A DNA stretch of 64,000 bases from Rhizobium sp. RU36D (GTDB taxonomy: Bacteria; Pseudomonadota; Alphaproteobacteria; Rhizobiales; Rhizobiaceae). Numbering within the stretch: position 1 is the stretch's first letter; every line of letters starts with the position of its first letter. Under the pieces are notes generated by a model. It was not told where the DNA came from. It saw only the letters and a list, made by a program, of their open reading frames with translations, and searched no databases. The stretch spans positions 62,001-126,000 of the forward strand of contig NZ_FWXU01000011.1 in the NCBI RefSeq assembly GCF_900176345.1, given 5' to 3'. The position numbers and the translations under genes are program-made. This document shows, piece by piece, positions 1-8,778 of the stretch.

Positions 1-67
1 ACCATTTGTCGAGATTGCGGATCGCGATGGCAGACGGTTCAAGATTGGGCTGTTGTTCAGATATCAT
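1..67 (-). CDS. aapP: Amino-acid ABC transporter ATP-binding protein, N-terminal end only
   Basis: Only the first 22 codons lie in the window; the reading ends in ...AIAIRNLDKW, the usual opening of a polar amino-acid transporter ATPase (GlnQ/AapP type) just before its Walker A region. Its ATG overlaps the stop of the upstream permease gene as ATGA, so it is translationally coupled and is the last or next gene of the same operon. The family powers uptake of L-amino acids from the cytoplasmic face of the inner membrane. The name AapP rests mainly on the AapJ-like binding protein two genes upstream; no catalytic motif is visible here. Confidence 0.75.
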   Translation of the reverse strand, partial: MISEQQPNLEPSAIAIRNLDKW

Positions 68-1170
68 CGGTAATCCTGTGCTTTGACACGCAGTTCAAGC
101 CAGCGGGCGTAATAGGAAATGGCAACGCAGAGCGCGAAATAGATGAGGCCGACGAACAGGTAGGCTTCGCGATAGGGCGCGGGCCAGATTGGGTCCATGG
201 CCGCCGAGCGACCGGCACTCAGCATGTCGAACACCCCGACGATCATCACCAGGCTGGTGTTTTTGACCATGACAATCGCCGTATTCGTTAGCGGCGGGAT
301 GACCTTCTGAATGGCCTGCGGCATCACGATATGCTGGATCGCCTTCCAGTTGGGAATGCCGAGTGCTTTCGCCGCTTCGATCTGACCGGAGGGGATGGCT
401 TGCAACCCGCCGCGAATGACCTCGGCAAGATAGGCCGCCGCAAAGACCGTCAGCGCCGCAAAGGTCCGTCCAAGTTTGTCGATCGTCCAGGTTGGCGGCA
501 GGAGCAGGGGAAGCAGGATCGAGGCGACAAACAGCAGCCCGACAAGTGGAAGTCCGCGGACCGTCTCGATCAGCCCGACGGACAGGAGCCTTGGGATTGG
601 CAGGGATGACCGCCGTCCGAGCGCCAGAAAGACAGCGAAGGGAAAGCCGCACCCCAGCGACAGCAGAGCCAGCAGGAGGGTGACCGGCAGACCGCCCCAT
701 TGCGAGGTGGGCACAAAGGGCATTCCCGCAACGCCGCCCCACATCAGGCCCAGCATCACGGCCACGGCCACCAGCCATGCGATAACCAGCTTTCGCCCCC
801 AGAGCGCTGGCGACAGCGACATCAGAACCATCATAACCATCAGGCCCATCACGGCCATAGGGCGCCATTGCGCCTCGGGTGGATAGAGGCCGAAGAGGAT
901 GAAACGAAGTTTGGCGCCGATGAAGGCCCAGCATGCCCCGCCGGCTCGGCAGGCCTCGGGATCCGAGGTCGTCCAGGTGGCGTCCAGAAGACCCCACTGG
1001 AGTGCCGGAAGCAGCGCCAAGATCGTCAGCAGCGCGCCGGTCGTCAGAGCCGCACTCAGGATGTCGCCAAATAGCATCTTGCGAATGGGCGTCCGCTTGA
1101 TCGGCGGCGCTTCCCGCGCGGGCAGTATGTCGGCGGCCACGTGGCCGTGCGAAATGGAAAGTGTTGTCAT
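64..1170 (-). CDS. aapM: Amino-acid ABC transporter permease, AapM-like
   Basis: Inner-membrane permease of 368 residues for a general or polar L-amino-acid importer. The C-terminal third carries the conserved EAA loop (EAAKALGIPNWKAIQHIVMP), which contacts the ATPase, and several hydrophobic segments fill the rest. The length fits AapM-type permeases, which are longer than GlnP-type ones because of an extra N-terminal membrane region. The start at 1170 is chosen because this ATG overlaps the stop of the upstream permease as ATGA; an open frame continues upstream but is antisense-like and not protein-like. It pairs with the second permease to form the heterodimeric channel. Confidence 0.88.
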   Translation of the reverse strand: MTTLSISHGHVAADILPAREAPPIKRTPIRKMLFGDILSAALTTGALLTILALLPALQWGLLDATWTTSDPEACRAGGACWAFIGAKLRFILFGLYPPEAQWRPMAVMGLMVMMVLMSLSPALWGRKLVIAWLVAVAVMLGLMWGGVAGMPFVPTSQWGGLPVTLLLALLSLGCGFPFAVFLALGRRSSLPIPRLLSVGLIETVRGLPLVGLLFVASILLPLLLPPTWTIDKLGRTFAALTVFAAAYLAEVIRGGLQAIPSGQIEAAKALGIPNWKAIQHIVMPQAIQKVIPPLTNTAIVMVKNTSLVMIVGVFDMLSAGRSAAMDPIWPAPYREAYLFVGLIYFALCVAISYYARWLELRVKAQDYR

Positions 1171-2291
1171 CGCGTCACCAGTGCCACATGGGCATTGTAC
1201 CAGTTCATGAACATCGAAACGGCGATACTGATCGTGAGGAAAACGGCCAGAAGGATGGAAATGCTCTCTATGGCCTGTCCCGTCTGATTGATGACCGTTC
1301 CGACCACGAGACCAAGTTCCGGATATCCGACGGCCAGCGCCAGTGTCGTATTCTTCACCGTCGACAGATACTGGGAAGTCATGGGAGGAACGATGATCCG
1401 CAAAGCCTGTGGAATGATGATGCGAAACATGACGTGCCGTTCGGACAGACCAAGTGCACGTCCGGCCTCCCACTGTCCGCGTGACACAGCTTCGATCCCA
1501 CCGCGGATGACTTCACTAATGAAAACCGAGGTGTAGAGGACGAGACCGAGCATAAGGGCCGCAAATTCCGGGGACAGGCGAAGACCCCCGACGAAATTGA
1601 AACCCTTCAGTTCCGGAAAGCTTGCCGAGGGGCGAAGCAGCATAGCAGCAACCGTGAGCAGGCCGCCAAGCAGGATCCATTTGCCCACGGACCGGACGGA
1701 CTGCGATGCCCATCGATGAATCAGGATGGCCGCCACGAGGAAAGCAAGGCAGGCGATAGCGAAATGACCCGCCTGCGGGCCAAGCGAGATCGCCGGAATA
1801 TAGAGCCCCCTGAGAGACAGATAGAAGCCGGGCAGCGGGTTGAAGGCCAGACGCGGTGCCGGCAGCAAGGTCGTCGCCAGCGCGTACCAGAAGAGGAGCT
1901 GCACAATGAGCGGCATGTTGCGGATGACACCGACAAACAATGCCGCCATCTTTGACGCCAAGGGATTGTTCGATAGCCGGACGAGAGCGATGAACAGGCC
2001 GACAAGTGTGGAGATGATAATCGCTGTGAACGAGATGACGGCGGTGTTGGTCACACCGATCACGTAAGCCCAGCCGAATGTATCTGCGGGATCATAGGGC
2101 AGGACACTTTCCGAGATGGGAAAGTTCGCCTGCCTGCTCAGATAGTCGAAACCGACCCGGATGCCCCGGGCGGCCAGATTGGCCGCCGTATTGGACCACA
2201 GCCAGAAAAGAAGACCGGCAAAGCCAGCAAACAGCAAGACCTGAAGCGCATTGGTTCGAATGCGACGATTGTCCCAGAGTGCGGAAAGCAT
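1167..2291 (-). CDS. aapQ: Amino-acid ABC transporter permease, AapQ-like
   Basis: Second permease of the importer, 374 residues, with multiple hydrophobic helices and the EAA-type loop (GRALGLSERHVMFRIIIPQA) near the C-terminus. The start at 2291 is preferred over an in-frame ATG at 2303, because GGAGG lies just before the 2291 ATG and nothing similar precedes the other. It is 16 bp downstream of the binding-protein gene and overlaps the next permease by 4 bp. Family members form the membrane channel with AapM; substrate choice is set by the binding protein. Confidence 0.88.
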   Translation of the reverse strand: MLSALWDNRRIRTNALQVLLFAGFAGLLFWLWSNTAANLAARGIRVGFDYLSRQANFPISESVLPYDPADTFGWAYVIGVTNTAVISFTAIIISTLVGLFIALVRLSNNPLASKMAALFVGVIRNMPLIVQLLFWYALATTLLPAPRLAFNPLPGFYLSLRGLYIPAISLGPQAGHFAIACLAFLVAAILIHRWASQSVRSVGKWILLGGLLTVAAMLLRPSASFPELKGFNFVGGLRLSPEFAALMLGLVLYTSVFISEVIRGGIEAVSRGQWEAGRALGLSERHVMFRIIIPQALRIIVPPMTSQYLSTVKNTTLALAVGYPELGLVVGTVINQTGQAIESISILLAVFLTISIAVSMFMNWYNAHVALVTR

Positions 2292-2307
2292 GCCGGCCTC
2301 CATGTAC

Positions 2308-3333
2308 TTACTGGAATGCCAGCGGGAACATCAGTCCGCCATCGGAGTAGAGACGATTGGCGCCCCGCTCCAGCTTCAACGGACTATCCTTGCCGACATT
2401 GCGATCGAACATTTCGCCGTAATTGCCGAGCTGGGCGATGATGTTGGCCGCAAATTTCTCGTCCAGCCCCAGTGCCGAACCGTTTCCAGGCTCAACGCCA
2501 AGGAAGCGCTTGACGCGAGGATCTTCCGATGTCTGCATCTCGGTGACATTGGCCTGGGTCACGCCCAGTTGTTCGCCGGCGATCAAGGCCTGGATCGACC
2601 AGTTGACGATATCGAGCCACTGATCGTCGCCATGGCGAACGGCGGGCGTCAAAGCGTCCATGAACCGGGTTGCCGGAAAGATGATGTAGTCATCGGGATT
2701 TTTGGCAGACGTTGCCCTGATCGAAGCCAGTGCAGCCGCATCGGTGATCAGGGCGTCGCAACGGCCGGAGAAGAAGGCCTGGCTGACTGCAGAGCTGTTT
2801 TCGAAGACGACAGGCTTCAGCCCGAGATTATGCTCCTTCGATACGTCATTGGCGACGACCTCCGTGGTGGATCCTGTCTGGACGCAGACAGTGGCGCCGG
2901 ACATGTCCTCCACTTTCGTCACCCCGAGCGCCCTAGGCATCATGAAGCCGGTAAACTCATAATAGTTGGGCGTCGTGAAATTCAGACCGTTCGCATCACG
3001 ACGCAAGGTCCATGTAAACGTGCGCGGCAGGATGTCGATTTCGCCGGTCTGCAAGGCCGGTACGCGCTGCTGGCCGCTGAGCGGAACGAACTCCACCTTG
3101 TCCTTGTCATTGAAGATGGCAACCGCCACGGCCCGGCAGGTCTCGACATCGAGGCCGCGCCAATATCCCTTTTCGTCGGGCGCGCCAAAGCCAACGGTGC
3201 CCTGGCTTGACGCACATTTCAGGAAGCCGCGCGCCTTGACGGCGTCAAGCGTTGGCCCTGCGACAGCCGGCGACAGGCCGGCCGACAGCATGCTCGTGAG
3301 CAGGAAGCCCAGTCCAAGAATTTTCGAACGCAT
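2308..3333 (-). CDS. aapJ: Amino-acid ABC transporter substrate-binding protein, AapJ-like
   Basis: Periplasmic binding protein of 341 residues, the usual AapJ length. It begins with a signal peptide (about residues 1-25, ending AVAG). The mature N-terminus reads GFLKCASSQGTVGFGAPDEK, followed by GLDVETCRAVAVAIF, matching the AapJ type that captures a wide range of L-amino acids. AAGGGGA precedes the ATG at 3333. It is the first gene of the aap-like operon and lies 40 bp after the cystathionine beta-lyase gene, on the same strand. This neighbour suggests, as inference only, that the imported amino acids include sulfur compounds such as cystathionine or cystine. Confidence 0.9.
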   Translation of the reverse strand: MRSKILGLGFLLTSMLSAGLSPAVAGPTLDAVKARGFLKCASSQGTVGFGAPDEKGYWRGLDVETCRAVAVAIFNDKDKVEFVPLSGQQRVPALQTGEIDILPRTFTWTLRRDANGLNFTTPNYYEFTGFMMPRALGVTKVEDMSGATVCVQTGSTTEVVANDVSKEHNLGLKPVVFENSSAVSQAFFSGRCDALITDAAALASIRATSAKNPDDYIIFPATRFMDALTPAVRHGDDQWLDIVNWSIQALIAGEQLGVTQANVTEMQTSEDPRVKRFLGVEPGNGSALGLDEKFAANIIAQLGNYGEMFDRNVGKDSPLKLERGANRLYSDGGLMFPLAFQ

Positions 3334-3373
3334 GTTATTCCCCTTTGTTGTTGAAGTGCGTTTTGAGTGATGG

Positions 3374-4570
3374 TCAGCTTGCCCGCACCAGTTTTGCCTG
3401 CGACGTTCGGCGGAGGATCTCGGCAAAGAACGCTTCGATGTCGGCCTGGAGGTCGGTCGGGTCTTCCAGCCCGACGCTGATGCGCAGCACGAGATCGTCG
3501 CTCGTCCAGGCGGTGGCTGTGCGGTTCTGGCGAACAGGCATGGGCGCGATGAGACTTCGGGTTCCACCCCATGAGGCGCCGATCGCAATTGTTTTCAGGA
3601 CGTCGAGCGCGGCGGCGGCGTGGGGCACCGCTTCCGACGTCAAAACCACGCTGAAGACCCCGCTTGTGCCCAGGAAGTCCCGTTTCCAGATCTCGTGGCC
3701 CTGAGCGCCCGGCAGGGCCGGAAACAGCACGCGCTCGACCGAGGGGTGGCGGGCGATCCAGTCGATCAGCGTCGCAGCGCCATCCGCGGCGTGCTTGAGG
3801 CGGACACCCAGCGTTTCCAAACCTCGCAGCACAAGTGATGCATCGTCAGGAGATACTCCGATCCCGAAACGCCCAAGCGTGGCGCGGATCGGCGTAATGA
3901 GGTCCTCCGACCGCACGGTGATCGATCCCATCAACAGATCGGAGTGACCCGAGACATATTTCGTCAGGGCTTCGGTAACGATATCGGCTCCGAGCGTCAG
4001 CGGTTTGTAGTTGAGTGGCGTCGCCCAGGTGTTGTCACAGCCAACAAGCGCACCGTGTCGATGCGCGATAGCGGCAATGGCTGGCAGGTCCTGGATCTCC
4101 ATCGTCGTGGAGCCAGGGGATTCACACCAGACGAGCTTGGTGCGGCCATCAATCTTTGCGGTCAGATCCTCGATGGAGACGGGATCATAATAGGCAACCT
4201 CGACACCGAAGCGCGCCAGATCCTGGTTGGCAAAGTCGCGCATGGGCGGATAAGCGGTATCTGCAATCAGGATCTTGTCGCCACCCTTCAAGAAGGGCAG
4301 CGCCGCAATCGCGTTCGCTGCCTGCCCCGACGGCACGAGAAATGTGCGGACACCCTGCTCCAGCGCGGTGAGCTTGGCTTCCAGAGTGCGTGTCGTTGGT
4401 GTCCCGTAGAGCCCGTAGGTATAGCCCTCGTGACCACGCTGGCCGCGGGTCGCATAGGCGTCCGCATTCTTGAAGACAATGGTGGAAGCCCGGTGCGTCG
4501 CGACACCAAGGGCTTCGAACCCATCAACATTGACGTCCGGCGTTACGACACACTGCGTAAGATCTTTCAT
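3374..4570 (-). CDS. metC: Cystathionine beta-lyase (PLP Cys/Met metabolism family)
   Basis: PLP-dependent C-S lyase of 398 residues. It aligns along its whole length with the trans-sulfuration family: SGQAANAIAA at about residue 81, the Asp that pairs with the PLP ring nitrogen in GCDNTWATP (Asp179), and the PLP lysine in EALTKYVSGHSD (Lys204). Such enzymes split cystathionine or cystine to give homocysteine, pyruvate and ammonia. It precedes an amino-acid importer operon and is divergent from a LysR regulator, which together suggest use of an imported sulfur amino acid. A hairpin that covers its ribosome-binding site is described separately. Related lyases (methionine gamma-lyase, aminotransferase-like members) cannot be excluded from sequence reading alone. 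Confidence 0.87.
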   Translation of the reverse strand: MKDLTQCVVTPDVNVDGFEALGVATHRASTIVFKNADAYATRGQRGHEGYTYGLYGTPTTRTLEAKLTALEQGVRTFLVPSGQAANAIAALPFLKGGDKILIADTAYPPMRDFANQDLARFGVEVAYYDPVSIEDLTAKIDGRTKLVWCESPGSTTMEIQDLPAIAAIAHRHGALVGCDNTWATPLNYKPLTLGADIVTEALTKYVSGHSDLLMGSITVRSEDLITPIRATLGRFGIGVSPDDASLVLRGLETLGVRLKHAADGAATLIDWIARHPSVERVLFPALPGAQGHEIWKRDFLGTSGVFSVVLTSEAVPHAAAALDVLKTIAIGASWGGTRSLIAPMPVRQNRTATAWTSDDLVLRISVGLEDPTDLQADIEAFFAEILRRTSQAKLVRAS

Positions 4571-4575
4571 TCCGC

Positions 4576-4606
4576 TTAATCCTGAGCAATTTCTTCAGCG
4601 GATTAA
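4576..4606 (-). promoter_or_regulatory. Leader hairpin covering the metC ribosome-binding site
   Basis: Read on the minus strand, TTAATCC (4606-4600) pairs with GGATTAA (4582-4576), and TGA with TCA inside it, leaving a 2-nt GC bulge and a 9-nt loop. The 3' arm contains the AGGA that serves as Shine-Dalgarno for the ATG at 4570. The structure could therefore hide the ribosome-binding site, or the same inverted repeat could be a DNA operator. The pairing is seen directly; the function is inferred. Confidence 0.45.
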
Positions 4607-4677
4607 AACATCGGCATGTCAATTCCGTCCAATATCAATATCATGTCACTCTATTCCTGTAGGTTATGAGGTCTTGA

Positions 4678-5562
4678 ATGAACATTCGTCAGATCGAGGT
4701 GTTTCACGCCGTGATGACCAACAGCACGGCGTCGCGTGCCGCGGAGGTGCTGCGCATTTCCCAGCCTGCCGTCAGCAAGGCGATACAGGAACTCGAGCGG
4801 GATATCGGCTTTGCCCTGTTCAGGCGCGAACGCGGTCGCATGTTCCCGACCGCCGAGGCGAACATCTTCTTCAAGGAGGTAGAGAGCTCGTTTTCCGGGC
4901 TAACCCGGCTGAAAAGTGCTGCAGCGCGAATTCGCGATTTCGGTTCTGGCGAAATCAAGGTCGCCAGCCTGTCCGCACTCAGCACGAACATCTTGCCACG
5001 GGCCTTGCGCGGCTTCCAGGCGCGGCATCCGAATGTTGCCATTGCCTTTCAGGCACAATTGTCCTCGACCGTGAAGGATCTCGTGGCCTCGGGACAGGTC
5101 GATGTCGGGCTGGCCGCCGACGAGATCGAAACCGAAGGCGTCGATGTTCGACCCTTTGCGCGCTATCGGGCCGCCATCGCCGTCCCGGATGGGCATCGGT
5201 TGGAGAATGCGAAGGAACTCACGCCCGAGGATCTAGACGGGGAAGCGTTCATAGCATTGTCACCGGAAGACACGACTCGCCGTGCGGCCGAAGCGATCTT
5301 CCGCGATCGCTCCGCCAAGCTGAAGGTGGTGCTGGAAACGCCGTATTCCACCACCATCTGCGCCATGGTTCAGGCAGGGCTCGGCATCGGCCTCGTCAAC
5401 CCCATGACCGCTGAACCTTATATTGGTCGAGGCCTGACAATCATCCCGTTCAAGCCGGCAATCTACTTCCGCACACTCCTGGTGCTACCGCCCAACCGAT
5501 ATCCTTCGCGCATTGTCGCCGACTTCGTAGAAGAGGTGATGAAACTATCGGTTTTCCAATGA
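4678..5562 (+). CDS. LysR-family transcriptional regulator
   Basis: 294-residue LysR regulator. The N-terminal winged helix-turn-helix spans about residues 1-60 (MNIRQIEVFHAVMTNSTASR, then SQPAVSKAIQELERDIG). The remainder is a periplasmic-binding-protein-like effector domain. The N-terminal style resembles amino-acid or opine sensing members (OccR/NocR type). It is divergent from the cystathionine beta-lyase gene, with 107 bp between them, the normal layout for a LysR protein controlling its neighbour. The likely effector is an amino acid or sulfur metabolite, but this is inference from context. An AGGT(T) element lies a few bases before the start. Confidence 0.9.
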   Translation: MNIRQIEVFHAVMTNSTASRAAEVLRISQPAVSKAIQELERDIGFALFRRERGRMFPTAEANIFFKEVESSFSGLTRLKSAAARIRDFGSGEIKVASLSALSTNILPRALRGFQARHPNVAIAFQAQLSSTVKDLVASGQVDVGLAADEIETEGVDVRPFARYRAAIAVPDGHRLENAKELTPEDLDGEAFIALSPEDTTRRAAEAIFRDRSAKLKVVLETPYSTTICAMVQAGLGIGLVNPMTAEPYIGRGLTIIPFKPAIYFRTLLVLPPNRYPSRIVADFVEEVMKLSVFQ

Positions 5563-5694
5563 CCATGGCCGGTGATGCTCATCTTCATGCCTCGAGGTGC
5601 CGTGACCGACAGTGACACAGGAGATCTCTACGCCAACAGCCAACAGCGGTCTTTCTCGAAACTTTCGAACATGTACCTCGCACAAATTTGGCGA

Positions 5695-6879
5695 CTACAG
5701 GGTCTCAAGAGCTAAGGCGATCCCCTGCCCGCCGCCGATGCACAGGGTCACCATGCCCCGTTTTAGCCCGTCTCGTTTCATCGAATGGATGAGGCGCGTC
5801 ACCAGAACTGCCCCAGTGGCGCCGATCGCGTGTCCATGGGCGATAGCACCGCCATCGACATTGACGATATCCCCCGGCAATCCGAGTTCCCACATGACGG
5901 CAAGGGGAACGGCGGCGAAAGCCTCATTGATCTCGATGCGTTCGATAACACCGAGCGACCATCCGGCGCGTTCCAGGGCCCTGCGCACGGCGGGAACAGG
6001 CCCAAGCCCGAACATGCCCGGCTCGACGGCACCAACGCCATAACCTGCGAGGCGTGCAACAGGCTCGACGCCCATCTTTTCCGCGAAGCCCCGTTCTGCG
6101 ACGACCATTGCTGCCGCGCCGCTGTTGAGACCCGGTGCATTGCCTGCCGTGATGGTTCCATCCTTGCGGAAGGCAGGCTTGAGCCTGGACAGGGTGTCGA
6201 CTGTCGTATCCGGTCGCACCGCTTCATCGACGGAGAAAGTCGAGATGCCTTGACGTCCCTTGATCTCCACAGGCGCAATCTCGGCGTCGAAATGGCCGGC
6301 AGCCTGCGCTGCGGCAAATCGCTGCTGCGAGCGCGCGGCAAATGCATCCTGCGCCTCGCGGGTGATCTGGAAGCGCGTGACCATATCTTCCGTATGCCAT
6401 CCGGAATGCTCGCCAGAAAATGCGTCTTGCAGGCCATCGGTCAGCATGCTGTCGAGGATCTGCGCCGGCCCCATGCGATAGCCCCAACGGCCCCCATCCA
6501 TCAGATATGGTGCGCGGTCCATATTCTCCATGCCACCCGCAACGGCCGCGTTGGTATCGCCACTGGAAATCTCCTGGGCAGCACTCACAATCGCCTGCGC
6601 GCCGGAACCACAGACCCGATTCACCGTCAGAGCCGGGACAGATACAGGCAGTCCGCCATGAATGGCGGCTTGCCGGGCCGGGTTCATACGATTTCCGGCC
6701 TGGATGACATTGCCCATAGTAACCGAGCCAATGACATCGCCAGCGAGACCGGCCCGCTTCAAGGTCTCCCTCACCACGATAGCGCCGAGTTCGGTTGCAG
6801 GAACAGCTTTCAGCGCGCCGTTGAATGTTCCAATTGCCGTGCGCACGGGCTTTGTCAGAATGATCTCTCTGCTTCCCAT
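5695..6879 (-). CDS. Acetyl-CoA acetyltransferase / beta-ketothiolase
   Basis: Thiolase of 394 residues, the usual family length. The acylation cysteine is Cys90 in VNRVCGSGAQA, the NEAF motif follows near residue 317, the histidine motif is GGAIAHGHAIGATG, and the second catalytic cysteine is in LCIGGGQGIA near the C-terminus. It condenses or cleaves acyl-CoA units (acetoacetyl-CoA or 3-ketoacyl-CoA). The start at 6879 is supported by AAGGAA eight bases upstream. It lies 133 bp downstream of an MFS transporter on the same strand and may form a small catabolic unit with it. No partner dehydrogenase or hydratase is nearby, so the pathway is not defined. Confidence 0.9.
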   Translation of the reverse strand: MGSREIILTKPVRTAIGTFNGALKAVPATELGAIVVRETLKRAGLAGDVIGSVTMGNVIQAGNRMNPARQAAIHGGLPVSVPALTVNRVCGSGAQAIVSAAQEISSGDTNAAVAGGMENMDRAPYLMDGGRWGYRMGPAQILDSMLTDGLQDAFSGEHSGWHTEDMVTRFQITREAQDAFAARSQQRFAAAQAAGHFDAEIAPVEIKGRQGISTFSVDEAVRPDTTVDTLSRLKPAFRKDGTITAGNAPGLNSGAAAMVVAERGFAEKMGVEPVARLAGYGVGAVEPGMFGLGPVPAVRRALERAGWSLGVIERIEINEAFAAVPLAVMWELGLPGDIVNVDGGAIAHGHAIGATGAVLVTRLIHSMKRDGLKRGMVTLCIGGGQGIALALETL

Positions 6880-7012
6880 CGGATCTTTTCCTTGGTTGGT
6901 CGTTTGGTGATGGATCGTCGGCCAGGCGACCATCCTAATGATTGCAACTGCATAGGCCTGTGCGCTTGCAGCCTTGAAACGCGAAGACCGGTGTTTCCTT
7001 CCTGCGAAAGGA

Positions 7013-8311
7013 TCAAGCTGGCTGCGGCTGGTTGACGCTTAGGGATTTCTGGATCGCGAACACGGCGATCGCGGCGGCCAGGCAAATCGCCCCCGCAATA
7101 TAGAAGGCGGGCAGATAGGTGGCGTAAAAGCTGCGGGTCAGCCCTGCTCCCCAGGCGGCCATCGCAGCGCCGATCTGATGGCCAAGAAACACCCAGCCAA
7201 AGACGATGGTGGCGTTGGCCCCAAACTTTTCCGAGATGAGCTTGACCGTCGGAGGAACGGTCGCCAGCCAATCAAGGCCATAGAACAGGGTGAAGAGGCT
7301 CAGCTCGTAGAACCCGAAATCCGTATAGGGCAGATAAAGTAGCGAAAGACCGCGCAGACCGTAATACCAGAAGAGCAGCCAGCGGCTGTCAAACCGGTCA
7401 GACAGCCAGCCTGAACCGATGGTACCGACGAAATTGAAGGCGCCAATCGCCGCGAGCATTCCAGCGGCCGTGACCGGTGCAATGCCGAAATCGCCGCAGA
7501 TCGCCACCAGATGGGTCTGGACGAGGCCCGTTGTGGTCGCTCCGCAAATGAAGAATGTTCCAAACAGGATCCAAAAGGATCCGGATCGAACAGCCATGCC
7601 CAGCACCCGGATCGGGGCGACGAGCGTGGCGAACAGCGAAGCAGCCTGGGGCTCCGGCTTGGGTGCCTCCACTGCACCATAAGGCAGAAGACCGACATCC
7701 GCGGGCCGGTCACGCATCAGCAGAAGAACGACGACCGAACTCAAGGCAAGCATCGCCAAAAGCAGGCCTAGCGCGATGCGCCAACCCCAGGCCTCGGAAA
7801 GAGCGGCAAAAGCTGGGAGAAAGAGCACCTGTCCTGTGGCGACGCTTGCACTCAGCAAGCCAATGACCAGACCGCGTTTGGCAACGAACCATCGGGTCGC
7901 GACGGTTGCTCCGAGCACCATGGCCGTCAATCCGGTTCCCAGCCCGACGACGACGCCCCACAGCAGAAAAAGCTCCGTCAAACTCGTCATCGTAAACGAA
8001 CCGATTACGCCCCCGGCAATGAGTAGGAGCGCAAACACGGAGACACGTTTGACGCCGAAACGGCTGAGAAATGCTGCCGCGAAAGGACCGACAGCACCGA
8101 ACAGAAGGAAGCGAATGGCAAATGCCGCGGAGATTTCGGCCACGCTCCAGCTGAACTCCTTCTGCAGGGGACCAATCAATACCCCGGGTGCGCCAACGGC
8201 GCTTGCACCCACCATCATGGTCAGGAACGTCGTCGCGACAACGACCCAACCGTAATGGATACCCCTATGCGAGAGATATTTCGCGACTGGTGATATCTGC
8301 GCTGCTGGCAT
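7013..8311 (-). CDS. MFS transporter, monocarboxylate/OFA-like
   Basis: 432-residue major facilitator with about 12 hydrophobic segments. The opening HYGWVVVATTFLTMMVGAS resembles the oxalate/formate and monocarboxylate branch (OFA), whose members carry small organic acids. The cytoplasmic loop motif is degenerate (LSRFGVKRVSV). GGGGAGG precedes the ATG at 8311, favouring it over an in-frame ATG 33 bp upstream. A MarR gene lies 47 bp upstream on the same strand, and an operator candidate sits in the gap, so regulation by that MarR protein is likely. Direction and substrate cannot be told from sequence. Confidence 0.85.
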   Translation of the reverse strand: MPAAQISPVAKYLSHRGIHYGWVVVATTFLTMMVGASAVGAPGVLIGPLQKEFSWSVAEISAAFAIRFLLFGAVGPFAAAFLSRFGVKRVSVFALLLIAGGVIGSFTMTSLTELFLLWGVVVGLGTGLTAMVLGATVATRWFVAKRGLVIGLLSASVATGQVLFLPAFAALSEAWGWRIALGLLLAMLALSSVVVLLLMRDRPADVGLLPYGAVEAPKPEPQAASLFATLVAPIRVLGMAVRSGSFWILFGTFFICGATTTGLVQTHLVAICGDFGIAPVTAAGMLAAIGAFNFVGTIGSGWLSDRFDSRWLLFWYYGLRGLSLLYLPYTDFGFYELSLFTLFYGLDWLATVPPTVKLISEKFGANATIVFGWVFLGHQIGAAMAAWGAGLTRSFYATYLPAFYIAGAICLAAAIAVFAIQKSLSVNQPQPA

Positions 8312-8327
8312 CGTGAGCCTCCCCATA

Positions 8328-8345
8328 TGCGGGCATATACCCACA
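8328..8345. promoter_or_regulatory. MarR-type operator candidate before the MFS gene
   Basis: The 18-bp sequence TGCGGGCATATACCCACA is a near-perfect palindrome, 17 bp upstream of the MFS start. A second copy lies upstream of the marR gene (8761-8778) in reverse orientation, identical at 14 of 18 positions. A palindrome repeated before a MarR gene and its neighbour is the expected pattern for an autoregulated repressor; binding itself is inferred. Confidence 0.6.
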
Positions 8346-8358
8346 TAAGGTCAAAAAA

Positions 8359-8757
8359 TTAGAGAGAACGAAGAATGTCCTGCAAAGCCGTGATCTTGAC
8401 TGGCCCAAGCCGGGCTTCCATCGCGCTTTGGCAGTCATCCCAGATTGGACCGGCCTTGTTGAGCATTTCGACACCTCGATCGGAGAGCGTGATCATCGCC
8501 TCGCGTTGATCGACATCACCACGGCCAGATTGCACAAGTTCCATACGTTCCAGCACCCGGATATTGCGTCCGATCGTTGATCGATCCAGGTGTGCGTTTC
8601 GAGCGAGATCGGTCATGCTGACTGGCTGAAGTCGCTCAACGCGCCGAAGCAGCGAAAACTGGGCAATATTAATTCCGAATGGAGCCAGCGCCTCGTCATA
8701 GAGGGCCGATACTTTCCGGGCCGCCTCGCGCAGCATCATCGAATAACATCTGGTCAT
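8359..8757 (-). CDS. MarR-family transcriptional regulator
   Basis: 132-residue winged-helix regulator. The body AQFSLLRRVERLQPVSMTDL, then LARNAHLDRSTIGRNIRVLE (recognition helix) and GRGDVDQREAMITLSDRG (wing) matches MarR proteins. These are dimers that leave DNA on binding small aromatic or phenolic ligands or on oxidation. The ATG at 8757 is chosen; a possible earlier start 42 bp upstream would place an operator candidate inside the coding region. Two matching palindromes flank the gene, so it probably represses itself and the downstream MFS transporter gene. Confidence 0.88.
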   Translation of the reverse strand: MTRCYSMMLREAARKVSALYDEALAPFGINIAQFSLLRRVERLQPVSMTDLARNAHLDRSTIGRNIRVLERMELVQSGRGDVDQREAMITLSDRGVEMLNKAGPIWDDCQSAMEARLGPVKITALQDILRSL

Positions 8758-8760
8758 ATT

Positions 8761-8778
8761 TAAGTGTATATACCCGCA
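8761..8778. promoter_or_regulatory. MarR-type operator candidate before marR
   Basis: TAAGTGTATATACCCGCA lies directly before the marR start. Its reverse complement matches the palindrome before the MFS gene at 14 of 18 positions, with the TGCGGG half intact. It is the probable autoregulatory site. Confidence 0.55.
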
